From Methanofastidiosum sp. (GTDB taxonomy: Archaea > Methanobacteriota_B > Thermococci > Methanofastidiosales > Methanofastidiosaceae), in contig DUKX01000004.1 of NCBI GenBank assembly GCA_013329085.1, positions 1-10,808 on the forward strand: a stretch of DNA of 10,808 bases. Reading direction: 5' to 3'. The notes beneath the pieces are model-generated. The model ran no database searches. It saw nothing but the letters and a program-made list of their open reading frames with translations, and was not told where the DNA came from. Every line of letters starts with the position of its first letter. Position 1 is the stretch's first letter. The translations under genes were made by a program, and so were the position numbers. Positions 1 to 5,469 of this stretch are shown here, one piece after another.

Positions 1-75
1 GGTCAGAGATTTGGCAAGAGTTATGATAAAACTTACGATATAACTTTAGAAGTAGTCAAGAGAATATTCCAGTAA
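1..75 (+). CDS. C-terminal end of an unidentified protein (5'-truncated by the window edge)
   Basis: Frame 1 is open from the first base to a TAA at 73-75 and gives a 24-residue tail beginning GQRFGKSYDK and ending VVKRIFQ. The other two plus frames hit stops by about position 43. The tail has the mixed charged and hydrophobic composition of a real helical C-terminus, and its codon use matches the neighbouring genes. The fragment is too short for me to recognise a family. It ends just before an AT-only stretch and converges on the Alba gene, which fits a gene terminus. The evidence is the open frame and context only. Confidence 0.5.
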   Translation, partial: GQRFGKSYDKTYDITLEVVKRIFQ

Positions 76-133
76 ATAAATTTAAGAATAAGTTTATTAT
101 AATTAAATTAAAAATAATAAAAAATTTTTATCT
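76..133. terminator. AT-only convergent intergenic region with U-tract terminator for alba
   Basis: These 58 bp between two convergent gene ends are almost pure A/T. On the minus strand, just after the Alba stop, the transcript would contain runs of 6 and 5 T separated by A-rich spacers (about 126-105). This is the kind of U-tract at which archaeal RNA polymerase terminates. For the plus-strand gene, 75-84 can pair with 89-98 (10 bp, including one G-U pair) around an AGAA loop, but no U-tract follows directly. The minus-strand terminator is the better supported of the two. Confidence 0.5.
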
Positions 134-409
134 TTATCTTGCAAGAGTTATCTCTATTGCAGAAACATTAGCACTTGAGTTGTCATCTCGTGTAATTGTT
201 TCTGTTGATGTAGATATTTTTTGTACATTAACGTCTACTACGAATTTGTTTCTGACAATTTCTGCTACGTCGACTGCTCGTGAAATGGCTCTTCCTCTTG
301 CTTTTATTATTACATTGTCTGTTTCTTTTTTGTTAAGCTGTGTTACAACAGCTAAAACATAGTTCATTACAGGTTTACTTCCGACAAATACGATATTTTC
401 GTCTGACAT
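134..409 (-). CDS. albA: Alba family DNA/RNA-binding protein
   Basis: This is a 91-aa Alba (Sac10b) protein, the small dimeric nucleic-acid-binding protein that coats archaeal chromatin and also binds RNA. The N-terminal signature [10 protein letters not shown] (about residues 9-18) and the central [19 protein letters not shown] block are diagnostic, and the C-terminus ends in the usual [10 protein letters not shown] strand. The Lys pair of Sulfolobus Alba (K16/K17) is Ser-Lys here, so the lysine known as an acetylation site in Sulfolobus is absent; I recall other euryarchaeal Alba proteins also varying there. I chose ATG 409 over the upstream in-frame ATG at 448. The family starts there, a strong GGAGG lies 8 nt upstream, and the 448 start would add 13 cysteine-rich residues lying inside the ferredoxin gene. 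The gene follows the ferredoxin stop by 2 nt, so the two are probably co-transcribed and translationally coupled. Confidence 0.95.
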   Translation of the reverse strand: MSDENIVFVGSKPVMNYVLAVVTQLNKKETDNVIIKARGRAISRAVDVAEIVRNKFVVDVNVQKISTSTETITRDDNSSANVSAIEITLAR

Positions 410-411
410 TT

Positions 412-594
412 CTAATCCTCCTCTACGGTTATTGCATTTGCTGCACATTCGTTAACACAGAGGAGACAAGCTATACAATCTTTTTCATTAATTACTACTG
501 CTACGTCTCCTTGTATTTCAAATACTCCTACGGGACATGTTGATACGCAAATTCCACATCCTGTACAGTCATCGTTTACTGTTACCTTTGACAT
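412..594 (-). CDS. 2x[4Fe-4S] ferredoxin, 60 aa
   Basis: This is a small soluble electron carrier of the bacterial/clostridial-type 4Fe-4S ferredoxin fold. Both cluster motifs are complete. [12 protein letters not shown] gives Cys10, 13, 16 and 20, and [12 protein letters not shown] gives Cys40, 43, 46 and 50. The second motif ends in Cys-Ala rather than the usual Cys-Pro. Length and composition (acidic C-terminus VEED) are typical. The start at 594 has a GAGGT 7 nt upstream and a TATA-like box further up. The redox partner cannot be told from the window. The last codons (GAG GAG GAT) double as the Shine-Dalgarno region of alba, tying expression of the two genes together. Confidence 0.95.
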   Translation of the reverse strand: MSKVTVNDDCTGCGICVSTCPVGVFEIQGDVAVVINEKDCIACLLCVNECAANAITVEED

Positions 595-621
595 TTGATA
601 ACCTCAAGCGCTTTTTTTTAC

Positions 622-640
622 TTTAATATATAAGTTTACC
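622..640 (-). promoter_or_regulatory. TATA-box promoter for ferredoxin-alba
   Basis: On the minus strand the sequence GTAAACTTATATATTAAAG contains a TATATATT core centred near 628, about 35 nt before the ferredoxin ATG. A start of transcription about 25 bp downstream would leave a leader of roughly 9-10 nt carrying the GAGGT ribosome-binding site. No T-tract separates this unit from the upstream ybjQ gene, so read-through from uvrB-ybjQ is also possible. This is a prediction from sequence alone. Confidence 0.45.
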
Positions 641-642
641 CG

Positions 643-957
643 TTATTTCAACTTTACTGCCGTTCCGTATGCTAACATCTCGGCAGCACCTGTCATTACA
701 GCGCTTGTGGAGTATCTTATGTTTATGACAGCATCTGCACCTACGCTTTGCGCATCTTCCATCATTCTTTTCAATGCCTCACGCCTAGATTCTGAAAGCA
801 TTTCAGTGTACTCATTGATTTCTCCGCCGACAACTGTTCTAAGGCCAGCGACGATGTCTTTACCAATGTGTTTTGCTCTAATTGAGTTACCAGATACTAC
901 CCCAATTACTTTTTCAATTTCTCTACCTGGTATGAAGTCCGTAGTTGTAATTATCAC
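643..957 (-). CDS. YbjQ family (UPF0145/DUF74) protein
   Basis: This 104-aa protein covers the full YbjQ family length, and no part is missing. Family landmarks are the ITTTDFIPG N-terminus, GVVSGNSIRAKHIGKD, the VVGGEINEYTEML segment that follows the GLR turn, and the C-terminal SVGADAVINIRYSTS and YGTAVKLK strands. YbjQ proteins form small oligomeric barrels. They are often labelled heavy-metal-binding, but a physiological role is not firmly established, so I give no specific function. The start is GTG at 957 with AGGTGG 4 nt upstream. The gene lies 39 nt after the uvrB stop in the same reading frame, and a TAA is all that separates the frames. Co-transcription with uvrB is likely. Confidence 0.9.
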   Translation of the reverse strand: MIITTTDFIPGREIEKVIGVVSGNSIRAKHIGKDIVAGLRTVVGGEINEYTEMLSESRREALKRMMEDAQSVGADAVINIRYSTSAVMTGAAEMLAYGTAVKLK

Positions 958-996
958 GCTACCACCTAAAACTCTTGGAGGTACGCCTTTAAATAA

Positions 997-2937
997 TTAA
1001 TCCAAGAAAATAGAAATTTCTTTTATCCTATCCCTTAAATATGCAGCTTTCTCAAAATCCAAGTTATTTGCAGCCTTAACCATCTCATCATGAAGATACG
1101 CCAAATACTCTTCTGGGTCTTCAACTTTTGATATTTTGTAATCTTCCTGATCTTTTTCAGATATTTCTATTTTTTTCTTAATCGTCTGAGGAGTTATATT
1201 GTTCTTAATATTGTATTCTGTCTGGATCTTTCTTCTCCTTTCAGTTTCGTCAATTGCCCTTTTCATTGAAGATGTGACTTTGTCTGCGTACATTATTACA
1301 GTACCAGATACATTTCTTGCAACTCTTCCCATAATCTGTATCAAAGAAGTTGTAGATCTAAGGTATCCTTCTTTGTCTGCATCTAGAATTGCAATCAAAG
1401 AAACTTCGGGGAGGTCAAGCCCTTCTCTTAGTAGATTGATGCCTACAAGACAATCATATGTTCCAGCTCTAAGTTCACGTAATAGTTCTACCCTCTGCAG
1501 AGTATCAATTTCAGAGTGGAGGTATCTTGCATTTATGCCCAATTCAATTAGATAATCAGTTAGATCTTCTGCCATCCTCTTTGTAAGGGTTAAGACTAGC
1601 GTTCTTTCATTATTTTCAATTCTCTTTTTGACCTCAGAAACAAGGTCATCAATCTGCCCTTCTCTTTTTTTAATAATTACAACTGGGTCTACCAATCCTG
1701 TTGGTCTGACAATTTGTTCAACAACTTTATCAGATATACCTAATTCATAATCGGCTGGAGTTGCAGAAACAAATATGACTTGATTCAAAAGAGTTTCAAA
1801 TTCATTGTATCTTAATGGCCTATTGTCAAGTGCAGAAGGGAGTCTAAATCCATAGTTGACAAGTGTTTCTTTTCTTGATTTATCTCCCTCATACATCCCC
1901 CTAATCTGAGGAACGGTAATGTGCGATTCATCTATTATCAAAAGAAAATCCTTTGGAAAATAGTTAATTAATGTATCGGGTTTTTCCCCTTTCTGTCTTC
2001 CAGCAAAATAACGAGAATAATTTTCAATCCCCTTGCAGTACCCCATTTCCTGCATCATCTCTATGTCATATTTAGTCCTTGTTTCAATTCTATGCGCCTC
2101 TATGAATTTACCTTGAGAATTTAAATCAGCCAATACTACTTCAAGTTCATTTTGAATTTCAGTTATGACTTTGCCTATAGTGTCTTGGGGTATAAGGTAG
2201 TGGCTCGCAGGATATATGTAAATATTCTCAATTTCTCCCATGTCCGAAAAGTTAATAGGGTGAATTTTTCTGATTTTTGTTATTTCATCACCCAAAAATT
2301 CAACTCTTACTATATAATCTGTGAACAAGGGAAAGAGCTCTACTACATCGCCTCTTGCCCTGAATGTTCCACTTTTAAAATCTGAATCGTCTCTCTCATA
2401 CTGCATCGAAACTAGTTTTTTTAGAAAATCATCCCTGTCAATCTGCTCATTTTTCCTTATGAACGTACCCATCTCTTTATATGTCTCGGGAGAACCAAGA
2501 CCATAAATACATGAAACGCTTGCTACGATTATGCAGTCGCTCCTTGAAAGAAGAGAGGCTGTTGCAGAGTGCCTCATTCTTGTTAATTCTTCATTTATAG
2601 AAACATCTTTTTCAATATAGGTATCTGTGTGCGGCAGATAAGCCTCAGGTTGATAATAGTCATAATAACTGACAAAATATCCAACAGCATTCTCTGGGAA
2701 AAATGCTTTGAATTCAGAAAAAAGCTGGGATGCTAAAGTCTTATTTGGAGAAATGATGAGTGTGGGTTTATTGTATTTCTCAATCAAATTAGCAATTGTA
2801 AATGTTTTCCCTGAACCTGTGACCCCAAGAAGTGTCTGGTATTTGAATCCTTTTTTAATTCCTTCGTTTAGCTCAATTATGGCTTGGGGTTGGTCACCAT
2901 TTGGTTGAAATTCAGAATGAAGTTTGAAGTCTCCCAC
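997..2937 (-). CDS. uvrB: UvrB, excinuclease ABC subunit B
   Basis: UvrB is the damage-verifying helicase-like subunit of UvrABC nucleotide excision repair. UvrA loads it on DNA, and UvrC then cuts on both sides. Walker A is GVTGSGKT (residues 40-47 counted from the TTG at 2943). The damage-probing beta-hairpin follows ([13 protein letters not shown], from about 92), then Walker B with [25 protein letters not shown], and helicase motif VI as [11 protein letters not shown]-terminal UVR domain that contacts UvrC and UvrA is present ([16 protein letters not shown]). The full 646-648 aa length is normal. Small deviations around motif VI are [19 protein letters not shown], where bacterial proteins usually have GFLRSERSLIQTIGRAARN. 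I prefer GTG 2937 over TTG 2943 because it lies 25 bp from a TATTTAAA box, as for the other leaderless genes here. UvrABC is bacterial in origin and patchy in archaea, so an old transfer is likely. No uvrA or uvrC is in the window. Confidence 0.97.
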   Translation of the reverse strand: MGDFKLHSEFQPNGDQPQAIIELNEGIKKGFKYQTLLGVTGSGKTFTIANLIEKYNKPTLIISPNKTLASQLFSEFKAFFPENAVGYFVSYYDYYQPEAYLPHTDTYIEKDVSINEELTRMRHSATASLLSRSDCIIVASVSCIYGLGSPETYKEMGTFIRKNEQIDRDDFLKKLVSMQYERDDSDFKSGTFRARGDVVELFPLFTDYIVRVEFLGDEITKIRKIHPINFSDMGEIENIYIYPASHYLIPQDTIGKVITEIQNELEVVLADLNSQGKFIEAHRIETRTKYDIEMMQEMGYCKGIENYSRYFAGRQKGEKPDTLINYFPKDFLLIIDESHITVPQIRGMYEGDKSRKETLVNYGFRLPSALDNRPLRYNEFETLLNQVIFVSATPADYELGISDKVVEQIVRPTGLVDPVVIIKKREGQIDDLVSEVKKRIENNERTLVLTLTKRMAEDLTDYLIELGINARYLHSEIDTLQRVELLRELRAGTYDCLVGINLLREGLDLPEVSLIAILDADKEGYLRSTTSLIQIMGRVARNVSGTVIMYADKVTSSMKRAIDETERRRKIQTEYNIKNNITPQTIKKKIEISEKDQEDYKISKVEDPEEYLAYLHDEMVKAANNLDFEKAAYLRDRIKEISIFLD

Positions 2938-2954
2938 ATTCAAAAAGAAGTGGA

Positions 2955-2970
2955 TTATTTTAAATAGTTT
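2955..2970 (-). promoter_or_regulatory. TATA-box promoter for uvrB (likely leaderless)
   Basis: On the minus strand CTATTTAAAATAA gives a TATTTAAA box at 2966-2959, centre 2962.5. This is 25.5 bp from GTG 2937 and only 19.5 bp from TTG 2943. There is no Shine-Dalgarno sequence before either codon. Standard archaeal spacing places the transcript start at or next to the GTG. The rest of the 89-bp gap before uvrB holds only AT-rich sequence. Confidence 0.5.
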
Positions 2971-3032
2971 TTTAGTGTGAAGTTTTAATAAAAAAGGATT
3001 CAGCAGATATCTAAAATGGATAGAAGATGAAA

Positions 3033-3563
3033 CTAGGTCTCTTCCTTAACTTCAAAAACTTTAGAGCAATCAAAATCAGAATATTTATGGCATGAAAAAA
3101 TTTTATCACCGTAATAGATAGTTTCAAAATCAAATAGGTCAGGTGATCTATAGAATTTATCATATACTATTATGAGATCTTCTTCATCGAGTTTAATTTC
3201 TTTACCATCTTTAGTTTTAACATAGAAATAATTATAGCCTTCATCAAATCCAATTCTCTTTATTTGTTCATATTTTACAGATGCTATTTCTGGTATGGCT
3301 TTTTTCAGTTTTTCATAGAAAGACCCACCATTTTTTATGTCTAAGAGAATCATTTTGCAAATCTTTACTTTTTCATAATAACTGTCTTCGTTATCTTCAG
3401 AAATCAATAGGGGCTGTTTCCTTTCCTTTTCTAATTCTTTTAGTGCAGCTAATTCTTCAACATGGAGAATATTTTTGTATATACCAAAAACTACCCCTTT
3501 TTCCCTGAGTGTTTCCAGTCTTTTTAAGAAGGCGTCAAGATCCCATATCAGTTCTACATCCAT
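3033..3563 (-). CDS. Hypothetical protein, 176 aa, family not recognised
   Basis: I do not recognise this protein. It is probably a real gene, because it starts 27 bp from a TATA box, lacks competing frames and has codon use like its neighbours. It is charged and soluble-looking, with no signal peptide or membrane segment. The first 50 residues look helical ([16 protein letters not shown], then [13 protein letters not shown]). An acidic linker follows ([10 protein letters not shown], about 55-64), then a second helical part (about 64-90). The C-terminal half is rich in beta-strand and aromatic residues ([22 protein letters not shown]). There are three cysteines, at about 69, 158 and 166; the last two bracket [10 protein letters not shown], which is too sparse to call a metal site. 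It lies upstream of uvrB on the same strand with an 89-bp gap that contains uvrB's own promoter. Confidence 0.75.
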   Translation of the reverse strand: MDVELIWDLDAFLKRLETLREKGVVFGIYKNILHVEELAALKELEKERKQPLLISEDNEDSYYEKVKICKMILLDIKNGGSFYEKLKKAIPEIASVKYEQIKRIGFDEGYNYFYVKTKDGKEIKLDEEDLIIVYDKFYRSPDLFDFETIYYGDKIFSCHKYSDFDCSKVFEVKEET

Positions 3564-3614
3564 GCAATTTGGATTAAGTATAAGTTATTTAAATGCCTTT
3601 TCAAATTTATCTTC
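3564..3614. promoter_or_regulatory. Divergent promoter with one palindromic TATA box
   Basis: Only 51 bp separate the ATG codons of the unknown gene (3563, minus) and the NIF3-like gene (3615, plus). The perfect palindrome ATTTAAAT at 3587-3594 lies almost at the midpoint, 27.5 bp from the minus start and 24.5 bp from the plus start. Neither start has a Shine-Dalgarno sequence (TCCAAATTGC before one, TTTATCTTC before the other). A TATA box is symmetric in this form, so a single TBP site could direct both leaderless transcripts. The transcription polarity elements (BRE) are not obvious on either side. Confidence 0.55.
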
Positions 3615-4367
3615 ATGGAACTTAATGAGCTTGTTAGCTATATGGACGATTATCTTAGAGTTAATGAGATAGATGATGTATCTGCAAACGGATTACAAAT
3701 AGAAGGAAAAAAAGAAGTCAAAAAAATATGCCTAGGCGTAGATAGTTCTCTAGAAATTTTCAAAGAGGCTTCGAAAAGAAAGGCCGATCTCTTGATTGTC
3801 CACCACGGGCTAATCTGGGGTGGATTAAAATGTATAAGGGGCCTTGTGAAAGAAAGAATTTCTTATCTATTAGAAAACGGTATTTCCTTATATGCCGCAC
3901 ATTTGCCTCTCGATATGCATCCAGAAGTTGGGAATAACATAGAACTCATAAAAATACTAAATCTTTCTGATCCTGAGCCATTTGGAGCCTACCATGGATT
4001 AAAGATAGGATTCAAAGGTCGTTATGAAAAATTGAAAAATATTAAAGATATATCTAAAACCCTAGAAAAAACTCTTCCTGCTAGAATTGAGTCATTCAAT
4101 TTTGGACCTGATAAAATAAGATCTGTGGGGATAGTTAGTGGTGGTGGAGGGTCTGCCTTTGAGGATTGTATTAAAGAAAACTTGGACCTATTTATTACTG
4201 GTGAACCTTCACACACAATTTACCATATTGCAAAAGAAGCTGGAATAAATTTAATATTTGCAGGACACTATGCTACTGAAAAGCTTGGGGTAAAGGCTTT
4301 AGGAAATAAAGTTGAAGAGAAATATCGCATAAAAACAGATTTTATAGATATACCGACAGGCCTCTAG
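3615..4367 (+). CDS. NIF3/YbgI-like dinuclear metal centre protein
   Basis: This 250-aa protein belongs to the NIF3 family (E. coli YbgI, often annotated GTP cyclohydrolase 1 type 2 homolog), a hexameric protein with a two-metal site per subunit. The site's residues are all visible: His63-His64 in IVHHGLIWGG, Asp100 in AHLPLDMHP, and His218 and Glu222 in FAGHYATEKLG. The family blocks SANGLQIEG (about 23-31), GVDSSLEIF (about 41-49), GIVSGGGGSAFED (about 172-184) and ITGEPSHT (about 194-201) are in order. The length matches the short family form, without the inserted PII-like domain of the longer members. Its cellular function is unsettled, and the GTP cyclohydrolase label is weakly grounded. 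The ATG start has no ribosome-binding site, so the gene looks leaderless. The last 4 nt overlap the end of purP on the other strand. Confidence 0.92.
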   Translation: MELNELVSYMDDYLRVNEIDDVSANGLQIEGKKEVKKICLGVDSSLEIFKEASKRKADLLIVHHGLIWGGLKCIRGLVKERISYLLENGISLYAAHLPLDMHPEVGNNIELIKILNLSDPEPFGAYHGLKIGFKGRYEKLKNIKDISKTLEKTLPARIESFNFGPDKIRSVGIVSGGGGSAFEDCIKENLDLFITGEPSHTIYHIAKEAGINLIFAGHYATEKLGVKALGNKVEEKYRIKTDFIDIPTGL

Positions 4368-5380
4368 CAAACTATATCAGAAAGCCTATCATTATTTATT
4401 GCATTTTTAATCTCTAAGGCTATTCTTCTCCCTGTTGACATAGGCTTTCCGTATTTGATATAAGTATAAGGCGAATATGGCTCAAAAAGATTTGTGCCTG
4501 CTACAATTCTGGCTGAAATCTCAAATATGAATATATCTTCCTCTGGTGTAATCACACCTTCAAGACAGAATGGACCAAACAATCCTTGTTTAGAAATTAA
4601 CTTTTTTGACTTTTCAATTACTCTCTCGCCCATGTCAAATATTTCTGGTAGCAATGACTCTCTGACAGTGATTGGAATATTCCCAACTACGACATAACTT
4701 GGATCTATCTTCTTTAGCGCAAATTGGTCTCTTGCTGAGATCCTTCCGATAGAATCTACATTGCTCTCATATCTTTTATCGAAGCTCATTATTTCTAGTT
4801 CGTTATTTAACGGACTGTAAAAATAATGGAAATATGCAGGTACTCCAATGATATACTCTTGAATTACATATTGCTCATTGATATGGTCAGAAATCTTTTC
4901 ATGAAAATCCTTAGTATCCTTGGCAAGGAAGTATCCCTTTCCCCCTTGTGCGCCATAAAACTTTACAATTACCGGCCTATCTATTTCTTCGGGGGTATCA
5001 AATATTCTCGGAATTTTAATATTTGCATCAGTTAACCATTGCCTTTCAAGTTCTCTTGAAGACTCCCATTCTAGCACGTCTTTATTACCAAAGTACATTA
5101 CCTTCAAGTCTTTGAAGTCCTCTATTTTCATATAAGCAATAAAAGAACCGTGTGGTATAAGGATGGTATTCCTTTTTATTAATTCATCTTGCAAGGAAAA
5201 AAGCTCTTTGAAATGATCAACAAGTAGAATTTCATCGGCTACACCGAAACTTCTGTAAACTTTTTCTGCTCCTTTTTTTGCTATACATAAGGTCTTAAAT
5301 CCCTCATCTTTTGCACCCTTTAATATTTGAAGGGCGGAATGACTTCCAAGTGTCGCAATAGTATAATCATTTACAGCCAT
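4364..5380 (-). CDS. purP: FAICAR synthetase (formate-dependent AICAR ligase), PurP
   Basis: PurP is an ATP-grasp enzyme that uses formate and ATP to formylate AICAR to FAICAR, the archaeal alternative to the folate-dependent step. The N-terminal domain carries TLGSHSALQILKGAKDEGF (about 10-28), IPHGSFIAYM (about 75-84), and YFGNKDVLEWES (about 96-107). The ATP-grasp part has VIVKFYGAQGGKGYF (about 137-151), HYFYSP (185-190), DKRYESNVDSIGR (about 201-213) and GNIPITVRESLLPE (about 233-246). The C-terminal GPFCLEGV and FEISARIVAGTN (286-297) complete the active site region. Length (338 aa) is normal. From memory the SARIVAGTN form resembles Thermococcales PurP rather than the SARVDGGTN of Methanocaldococcus. 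The ATG start lacks a ribosome-binding site and lies 27 bp from a TTTTAAGT box. It is transcribed away from purH across an 89-bp gap with a palindrome. PurP paralogs of unknown activity exist, so catalytic function is inferred. Confidence 0.93.
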   Translation of the reverse strand: MAVNDYTIATLGSHSALQILKGAKDEGFKTLCIAKKGAEKVYRSFGVADEILLVDHFKELFSLQDELIKRNTILIPHGSFIAYMKIEDFKDLKVMYFGNKDVLEWESSRELERQWLTDANIKIPRIFDTPEEIDRPVIVKFYGAQGGKGYFLAKDTKDFHEKISDHINEQYVIQEYIIGVPAYFHYFYSPLNNELEIMSFDKRYESNVDSIGRISARDQFALKKIDPSYVVVGNIPITVRESLLPEIFDMGERVIEKSKKLISKQGLFGPFCLEGVITPEEDIFIFEISARIVAGTNLFEPYSPYTYIKYGKPMSTGRRIALEIKNAINNDRLSDIVC

Positions 5381-5382
5381 TG

Positions 5383-5406
5383 AGTATTAACTTAAGTTAT
5401 AATACT
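5383..5406. promoter_or_regulatory. 24-bp imperfect palindrome in the purP promoter, candidate operator
   Basis: The sequence is built as arm AGTATTA (5383-5389), palindromic core ACTTAAGT (5390-5397), a TA insertion, and arm TAATACT (5400-5406). The 7-bp arms are exact reverse complements, and the 2-bp insertion is the only asymmetry. It covers the stretch from the edge of purP's predicted TATA box to 3 bp before its ATG, so a bound regulator would block initiation. High AT content makes chance palindromes commoner, so the operator role is inference. Confidence 0.4.
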
Positions 5407-5412
5407 TAAAAC
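5401..5412 (-). promoter_or_regulatory. TATA-box promoter for purP (likely leaderless)
   Basis: On the minus strand AAAGTTTTAAGTATT supplies a TATA-like TTTTAAGT centred near 5407, about 27 bp from the purP ATG at 5380. The bases before the ATG (ATACTCA) contain no Shine-Dalgarno sequence. The box abuts and partly overlaps the distal arm of the 5383-5406 palindrome. Confidence 0.4.
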
Positions 5413-5433
5413 TTTCTGTAGTTGAAAAGAGAA

Positions 5434-5447
5434 AATTATTTAAATTA
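5434..5447 (+). promoter_or_regulatory. TATA-box promoter for purH (likely leaderless)
   Basis: TTATTTAAATTA contains the ATTTAAAT core at 5438-5445 (centre 5441.5). This is 28.5 bp from ATG 5470 and 25.5 bp from the adjacent in-frame GTG 5467. The same core occurs before nif3 and purC. No ribosome-binding site is visible in GAACGTGCCAAA before the start. Confidence 0.5.
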
Positions 5448-5469
5448 ACATTCCGAACGTGCCAAAGTG

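Noticed and set aside
75..98. Hairpin just after the first gene's stop (10-bp A/T stem, AGAA loop) as a regulatory RNA or intrinsic terminator.
   Set aside because: The stem is nearly all A-U with one G-U pair and is not followed by a U-tract on the plus strand, so it is weak and easily a product of base composition.
960..985. TACCTCC pairing with GGTGGTA upstream of ybjQ as a hairpin hiding its ribosome-binding site.
   Set aside because: The pairing is interrupted by a mismatch and the stem is short. There is no second alternative fold, so no switch can be argued.
2944..3032. Possible small gene between uvrB and the unknown gene.
   Set aside because: The plus-strand ATG near 3016 reaches a stop after four codons, and the minus strand only contains the uvrB promoter region. 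Nothing coding is supported.
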